From JAUSNA01 sp964511965 (GTDB taxonomy: Bacteria > Patescibacteriota > Microgenomatia > Levybacterales > GWA1-39-11): DNA of 9,898 bases. Below are positions 6,834-9,898 of the stretch, piece after piece. The notes under the pieces were generated by a model. The model did no database searches. It worked only from the letters and a program-made list of their open reading frames with translations, and was not told where the DNA came from. The stretch's first letter is position 1. Each line of letters starts with the position of its first letter. The position numbers were made by a program, and so were the translations under genes. The DNA is taken from NCBI GenBank assembly GCA_964511965.1, contig CAZEGF010000044.1, positions 1 through 9,898 of the forward strand. The letters run 5' to 3'.

Positions 6834-7934
6834 ATGTTTGAATCCCGGATTAAATTACTTCAAGACTCTCTGGTTGACCACGAAATCGATGGGTTACTTA
6901 TAACTTCTTCATACAATATCGCTTATCTTACCGGTATCCATGCTTTCTCACTTGAAGAGCGCGAAGCACGGATTATTGTTAGCAAACATAATATTTATCT
7001 ATTTACCGATGCCAGGTATACACAAATGGTAAAAGAATTTGCACCATTTGTTTCTTTAATTGAAATTTCAGGAGACAATCCATTTAGTAAAGCTGCTTTA
7101 GAAATATTAGTAAAGGACAAAATAAAACAATTAGGATTTGAAGAAGAAAATATTTCATATAAAGAAGCTGCAGACCTTGAGGAAAAATATGTTGATATTG
7201 ATTTCATTCCAATAGAAGAAGCTGTTGAAAATATAAGAATAGTAAAAGACTCTGATGAAATAGAAAAAATACGAAAAGCATGCACCCTCTCAGACCGCGG
7301 GTTTGATTTTATTATCAAGCATTTAAAACCGGGAGCAACAGAACTTGAAATAAAAACTCTTCTTGAAAATTTCATAAGATCCGAAGGTGGAGAAATATCT
7401 TTTGCATCGATTGTTGCATTCGGTAAAAATGCTGCTATCCCTCACCACCTCTCGACTAAAGACCAAAGACTAAAAGCCAATGACTGTGTCCTCCTCGATT
7501 TTGGTGCTAAAGTTGATGGATACTGTAGTGACATGACTCGCACAGTATTTGTTGGAAAACCAACTGATAAATTTAAGAAAATGTATTTGGCAACAAAAGA
7601 GGCGCAAGAAGTAGCTATGGACTATCTGTCTACCCACATGAAAAAAGGGTTTGAAATTAAAAAAGCACAAGAACTTGCCAACAGTCATTTAAAAACTAAA
7701 GGATTTCCAAATATTCCTCACGCTATCGGGCACGGAGTCGGCCTTCAAGTTCATGAACTTCCATATGTATCGCCATATGCAGATGATGATTTGGTACCAG
7801 GCATGGTAATAACTAACGAACCGGGGGTTTATATTCCAAACCAGTATGGAGTACGCATAGAAGATACGGTTCTTATTACGCAAAATGGAGTTGAGGTTTT
7901 AACAAAATCCCCCAAGAATCTGATCGTAATATAA
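6834..7934 (+). CDS. pepP: M24-family metallopeptidase, Xaa-Pro aminopeptidase/prolidase type
   Basis: The protein has 366 residues, normal for short bacterial prolidase-like M24 enzymes such as that of Pyrococcus (about 350). The N-terminal creatinase-like domain (about 1-135) includes DGLLITSSYNIAYLTG (19-34) and the FTDARYT stretch (57-63). The C-terminal pita-bread domain carries all five metal ligands: Asp222 in LLDFGAK, Asp233 in SDMTRT, His300 in GHGVGLQVHE, Glu329 in ITNEPGVY and Glu343 in RIEDT, plus the histidine pair at 204-205. It should be a cytoplasmic di-metal (Mn or Co) peptidase that releases an N-terminal residue before proline or cleaves Xaa-Pro dipeptides. Sequence alone does not separate aminopeptidase P from prolidase, so the symbol is provisional. 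It is transcribed divergently from guaA and appears leaderless with no Shine-Dalgarno. Confidence 0.95.
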   Translation: MFESRIKLLQDSLVDHEIDGLLITSSYNIAYLTGIHAFSLEEREARIIVSKHNIYLFTDARYTQMVKEFAPFVSLIEISGDNPFSKAALEILVKDKIKQLGFEEENISYKEAADLEEKYVDIDFIPIEEAVENIRIVKDSDEIEKIRKACTLSDRGFDFIIKHLKPGATELEIKTLLENFIRSEGGEISFASIVAFGKNAAIPHHLSTKDQRLKANDCVLLDFGAKVDGYCSDMTRTVFVGKPTDKFKKMYLATKEAQEVAMDYLSTHMKKGFEIKKAQELANSHLKTKGFPNIPHAIGHGVGLQVHELPYVSPYADDDLVPGMVITNEPGVYIPNQYGVRIEDTVLITQNGVEVLTKSPKNLIVI

Positions 7935-7937
7935 GCA

Positions 7938-8049
7938 CTAAATACGAATATCGAAATTCGAGACATACATCAATTTCTAAATAAAAAATTTCAAACTTGG
8001 GATTTAATATTTTGAATTTTTTTCGTGCTTCGAAATTAGGATTTCGGAT
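7938..8049. repeat. Long 7-bp degenerate repeat array between pepP and the 301-residue gene
   Basis: Sixteen heptamers keep one phase across 112 bp. CGA recurs at 7945, 7952 and 7959. Sixty-three bases further on, in the same phase, TTCG recurs at 8022, 8029 and 8043, with TTAG at 8036. The central units are more degenerate AT sequence. A small perfect hairpin (CGAAAT and ATTTCG around a 4-base loop, 8031-8046) sits inside, without a T-tract, so I do not call it a terminator. Confidence 0.7.
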
Positions 8050-8067
8050 TTATTTACTTAATGGTTG

Positions 8068-8076
8068 TGTTAGAAT
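8068..8076 (+). promoter_or_regulatory. Extended -10 promoter of the 301-residue gene, predicted leaderless
   Basis: TG, one T, then TAGAAT, with 6 bases to the ATG at 8083, the same spacing as aclB and pepP. No -35 box is evident. Confidence 0.6.
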
Positions 8077-8082
8077 TTCATT

Positions 8083-8988
8083 ATGACAGAAGTTGCAGAT
8101 GCGCCTCAACAAATACTTTCTCCAGCAGATCTGTTAAAACCTCCGCAAGGGCTCATTGTATTTCCGGAAATTATAAAGTCCGATCCTAGATGGCATCAAC
8201 TTCCACCAGGAAATATTGTTTATGTAAACGCAGCATCTCCAGATGTGGTACCAGAATCAGTTCTGATGCTTGATCAAAATGGAAATCCTGAATACCAGCA
8301 CGGTCATATTTGGGAACGTCCTATTACTGAACCTCAAAGAGTACCAGCAGTTGTAATACATACTGGCCCCAGAACTTCATCTGATTCTTATGATGAAATA
8401 ATAGGTATAGCCCGATCAATAACTACTAAAAGAGATGAGATAGATAGTAATGGGGCCAAACAGCACCATCAGGGTTATGTTGTAATAATTGAAGATAAAA
8501 TAAAAGATGGTGACAAGGTAAAAGAATGGAGAAAACTACAATTGACCAATCTAAATCTCGTAGCAGAAGATGGCCAAGAACTAACTATCGAAACTGATCA
8601 ACACCTCATTACTTTCGGTAGGGTTCCTATTGAGAATGATCTTCCCCCTTTTATGAAAACTCGACTCGATGCTGAGAGGAATGCACCACCTTATGCTCCT
8701 GAGGATCCTGCGGCTCGAGAAAAACGGCTCAAGGAAGAGAGGAACAAAGCATTGGTCAGAAAATTTAAAAAAAATGGTAGATTACTGCCAGAAGTTCTTC
8801 CTGAATGTTGTCCTGACTGCGGGCAAAACTATAAATATATTTTTTTTGAAGATGAATGGAAAAGACCCGAAGAACACGTGATTGTTAACCTCCTTAAACA
8901 ACAGAAAGTATGTGATGGCCACATTGAAGGACTAGTCAAGTTAGGAAGGCCAGAGAAGATTGGGTATTTGGGACGTCATCCATATTAA
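8083..8988 (+). CDS. Unrecognised 301-residue protein with C-terminal Cys/His cluster
   Basis: I do not recognise this protein. It has no signal peptide or membrane segment, so it is probably cytoplasmic. Residues 1-190 look like a beta-rich globular region, with stretches such as QGLIVFPEI (22-30), PAVVIHTGPRTSSDSYDEII (88-107) and QGYVVIIEDKI (130-140). A charged, probably helical segment follows (about 208-232, rich in Arg, Lys and Glu). The C-terminal part has PECCPDCG (240-247) and, 30 residues later, CDGH (277-280). A CxxC plus CxxH set of this kind could bind one zinc ion, which is inference. It stands alone, 148 bp after pepP and 40 bp before the cyclophilin gene. Each of the three has its own -10 element, so shared function cannot be read from an operon. 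The start at 8083 is supported by the promoter spacing. Coding reality is well supported by length and normal composition. Confidence 0.85.
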   Translation: MTEVADAPQQILSPADLLKPPQGLIVFPEIIKSDPRWHQLPPGNIVYVNAASPDVVPESVLMLDQNGNPEYQHGHIWERPITEPQRVPAVVIHTGPRTSSDSYDEIIGIARSITTKRDEIDSNGAKQHHQGYVVIIEDKIKDGDKVKEWRKLQLTNLNLVAEDGQELTIETDQHLITFGRVPIENDLPPFMKTRLDAERNAPPYAPEDPAAREKRLKEERNKALVRKFKKNGRLLPEVLPECCPDCGQNYKYIFFEDEWKRPEEHVIVNLLKQQKVCDGHIEGLVKLGRPEKIGYLGRHPY

Positions 8989-8992
8989 AACA

Positions 8993-9021
8993 TTGAATTC
9001 CATTTATCTTATTGCTACAAT
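8993..9021 (+). promoter_or_regulatory. Promoter of the cyclophilin gene with -35 and extended -10, predicted leaderless
   Basis: TTGAAT (8993-8998), a 17-base spacer, and TACAAT (9016-9021) preceded by TGC. Seven bases separate the hexamer from the GTG start at 9029. This placement is the main reason to accept the GTG start. Confidence 0.65.
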
Positions 9022-9028
9022 CTAAACC

Positions 9029-9739
9029 GTGAGCAAAGTTCCATTTGTAATTATAGGAATTCTTCTTGTAACCGCAGTTGTTATAGTTATTTTCTCCAAA
9101 GGTGACGGGAAAAATCCTTTGGCGGCTCTTGGCAATCTCACTCCTACTCCTTCTTCAAACATCAATTTGTACGGCGATCAAGGAACTCAAAGCCCACTTC
9201 AAGGACAGCAACAAACGCAAACCCAACAGCAACAAGCCACTCCGACTCAATCCGTTGTACCAACTATTGCTTCAACTGATATAATTACAGGCAAGATGGG
9301 AACAATTCATACTGATAAAGGAGACATTGAGATAGAGTTCTATCCGAAAGACGCTCCAAAAACTGTTGCAAATTTTTCAACACTTGCCAAAAAGGGTTAT
9401 TACAATGGGTTGACTTTTCATAGAGTAGAACCCGGATTTGTTATTCAAGGTGGAGATCCTAATGGGAATGGTAGTGGTGGATATTCTATCTATGGACCTA
9501 CTTTTGAAGATGAATTAAATCCGGATACTGATAGTTATAAGACCGGATATAAAGAAGGAGTTGTCGCAATGGCTAACCGTGGTCCTAATACAAATGGCTC
9601 TCAGTTTTTTATAATGCTTGCTGACAATGATTCACTTCCAAAAAATTACACCATTTTCGGAAAAGTTACTAAAGGGTTAGACGTAGTTCACAAAATCGCA
9701 GTTGGCGACAAAATGACAACTGTCGAAGTTACTGAGTAA
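9029..9739 (+). CDS. Membrane-anchored cyclophilin-type peptidyl-prolyl cis-trans isomerase
   Basis: A 236-residue protein starting with GTG. A single hydrophobic segment (about 6-22) with no lipobox cysteine is likely an uncleaved anchor, putting the catalytic domain outside the membrane. Residues 26-88 form a low-complexity linker rich in Gln, Thr and Pro (QQQ runs at about 60-69). The cyclophilin domain (about 90-235) shows FHRVEPGFVIQGGD (130-143) and GSQFFI (190-195). The residues equal to human cyclophilin A Arg55, Phe60 and Gln63 are all present as Arg132, Phe137 and Gln140. It should catalyse proline isomerisation in exported proteins. It resembles the short bacterial cyclophilins (PpiA/PpiB) with an added anchor and spacer. 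The GTG start is favoured because it begins just before the hydrophobic segment and is placed correctly after a -10 element. Its stop is 5 bp from the stop of a convergent gene. Confidence 0.95.
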   Translation: MSKVPFVIIGILLVTAVVIVIFSKGDGKNPLAALGNLTPTPSSNINLYGDQGTQSPLQGQQQTQTQQQQATPTQSVVPTIASTDIITGKMGTIHTDKGDIEIEFYPKDAPKTVANFSTLAKKGYYNGLTFHRVEPGFVIQGGDPNGNGSGGYSIYGPTFEDELNPDTDSYKTGYKEGVVAMANRGPNTNGSQFFIMLADNDSLPKNYTIFGKVTKGLDVVHKIAVGDKMTTVEVTE

Positions 9740-9749
9740 TACACTCAGT
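9731..9749. terminator. Small inverted repeat spanning both convergent stop codons
   Basis: ACTGAG (9731-9736) and CTCAGT (9744-9749) are perfect complements around a 7-base loop, covering the cyclophilin TAA and the TGA of the convergent gene. The stem is only 6 bp and no T-tract follows on either strand, so a bidirectional terminator role is weakly supported. Confidence 0.3.
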
Positions 9750-9898
9750 CCTCATTACTACCTTTGTTGTTTGAATTACTCTCAGATTGGGACGAATGTT
9801 CTGATGCATGACTCTCCTCCCTCTGGTTTTGCCCTTGACTGGAATGATCTTCAGAATTTCCGTGATTTTGTGACTGGTTTTCCTGAGGTTTTACTTCG
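9745..9898 (-). CDS. C-terminal tail of an unidentified minus-strand protein, truncated by window edge
   Basis: One minus-strand frame is open from the right edge to a TGA at 9747-9745, giving 50 residues that are extremely polar: Gln, Asn, Ser, Glu and His dominate and no hydrophobic run occurs. It begins EVKPQENQSQ and ends SNNKGSNED. This is typical of a disordered tail after a folded domain, and the function lies outside the window. That it is coding is inferred from the open frame, the lack of repeat character and the tight 5-bp convergent spacing with the cyclophilin gene. Other frames in the region close earlier. Confidence 0.6.
   Translation of the reverse strand, partial: EVKPQENQSQNHGNSEDHSSQGQNQREESHASEHSSQSESNSNNKGSNED

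Noticed and set aside
8031..8046. Intrinsic terminator of pepP
   Set aside because: The hairpin has a 6-bp AT-rich stem and no T-tract after it.
7938..8049. Possible CRISPR array or satellite with longer unit
   Set aside because: The period is 7 bp with no conserved repeat or unique spacers of CRISPR size.

Overview
The window looks like a stretch of chromosome from an AT-rich bacterium, most likely a member of the Candidate Phyla Radiation (Patescibacteria), perhaps a Microgenomates-type lineage. The reasons are indirect. Shine-Dalgarno sequences are almost absent and several genes look leaderless. Spacers are short and repeat-filled, a stand-alone S23-type four-helix-bundle protein is present, and small unrecognised proteins sit beside core genes. 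TGA acts as a stop (fusA, aclB), so the code is the ordinary bacterial one. No marker in the window fixes the lineage.

Positions 1-6666 are all minus strand. In transcription order they hold guaA (GMP synthase), a small four-helix membrane protein, fusA (EF-G), aclB (ATP-grasp subunit of a two-subunit ATP-citrate lyase), a four-helix-bundle S23-family gene, and the 5' part of aclA (the other lyase subunit), which runs off the left edge. Positions 6834-9739 are plus strand: an M24 (Xaa-Pro type) aminopeptidase, an unrecognised 301-residue protein with a C-terminal Cys/His cluster, and a membrane-anchored cyclophilin-type prolyl isomerase. The last 154 bases hold the C-terminal tail of a convergent minus-strand gene. 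No stretch over 300 bases lacks a gene.

Two features are not explained by the genes. First, five of the seven inter-gene spacers that lie wholly between annotated genes on the same strand or in divergent orientation, plus the short aclB/S23 and S23/aclA junctions, hold degenerate tandem repeats with an exact 7-bp period. The unit sequence differs between spacers. The longest array (7938-8049) keeps one phase for 16 units, and the pair between guaA and pepP is inverted so that each gene reads the same unit family upstream of its start. Second, four genes (aclB, pepP, the 301-residue gene and the cyclophilin) have an extended -10 element of the form TGnTAnAAT ending only 6-7 bases before the start codon, which predicts leaderless mRNAs.

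Functionally the window mixes housekeeping (nucleotide synthesis, translation, peptide turnover, protein folding) with one metabolic module. The aclB-aclA pair would cleave citrate with ATP and CoA to acetyl-CoA and oxaloacetate. That is unexpected if the host is a fermentative CPR organism without a citrate cycle, and the S23 gene wedged between its two subunit genes is the oddest point of gene order.
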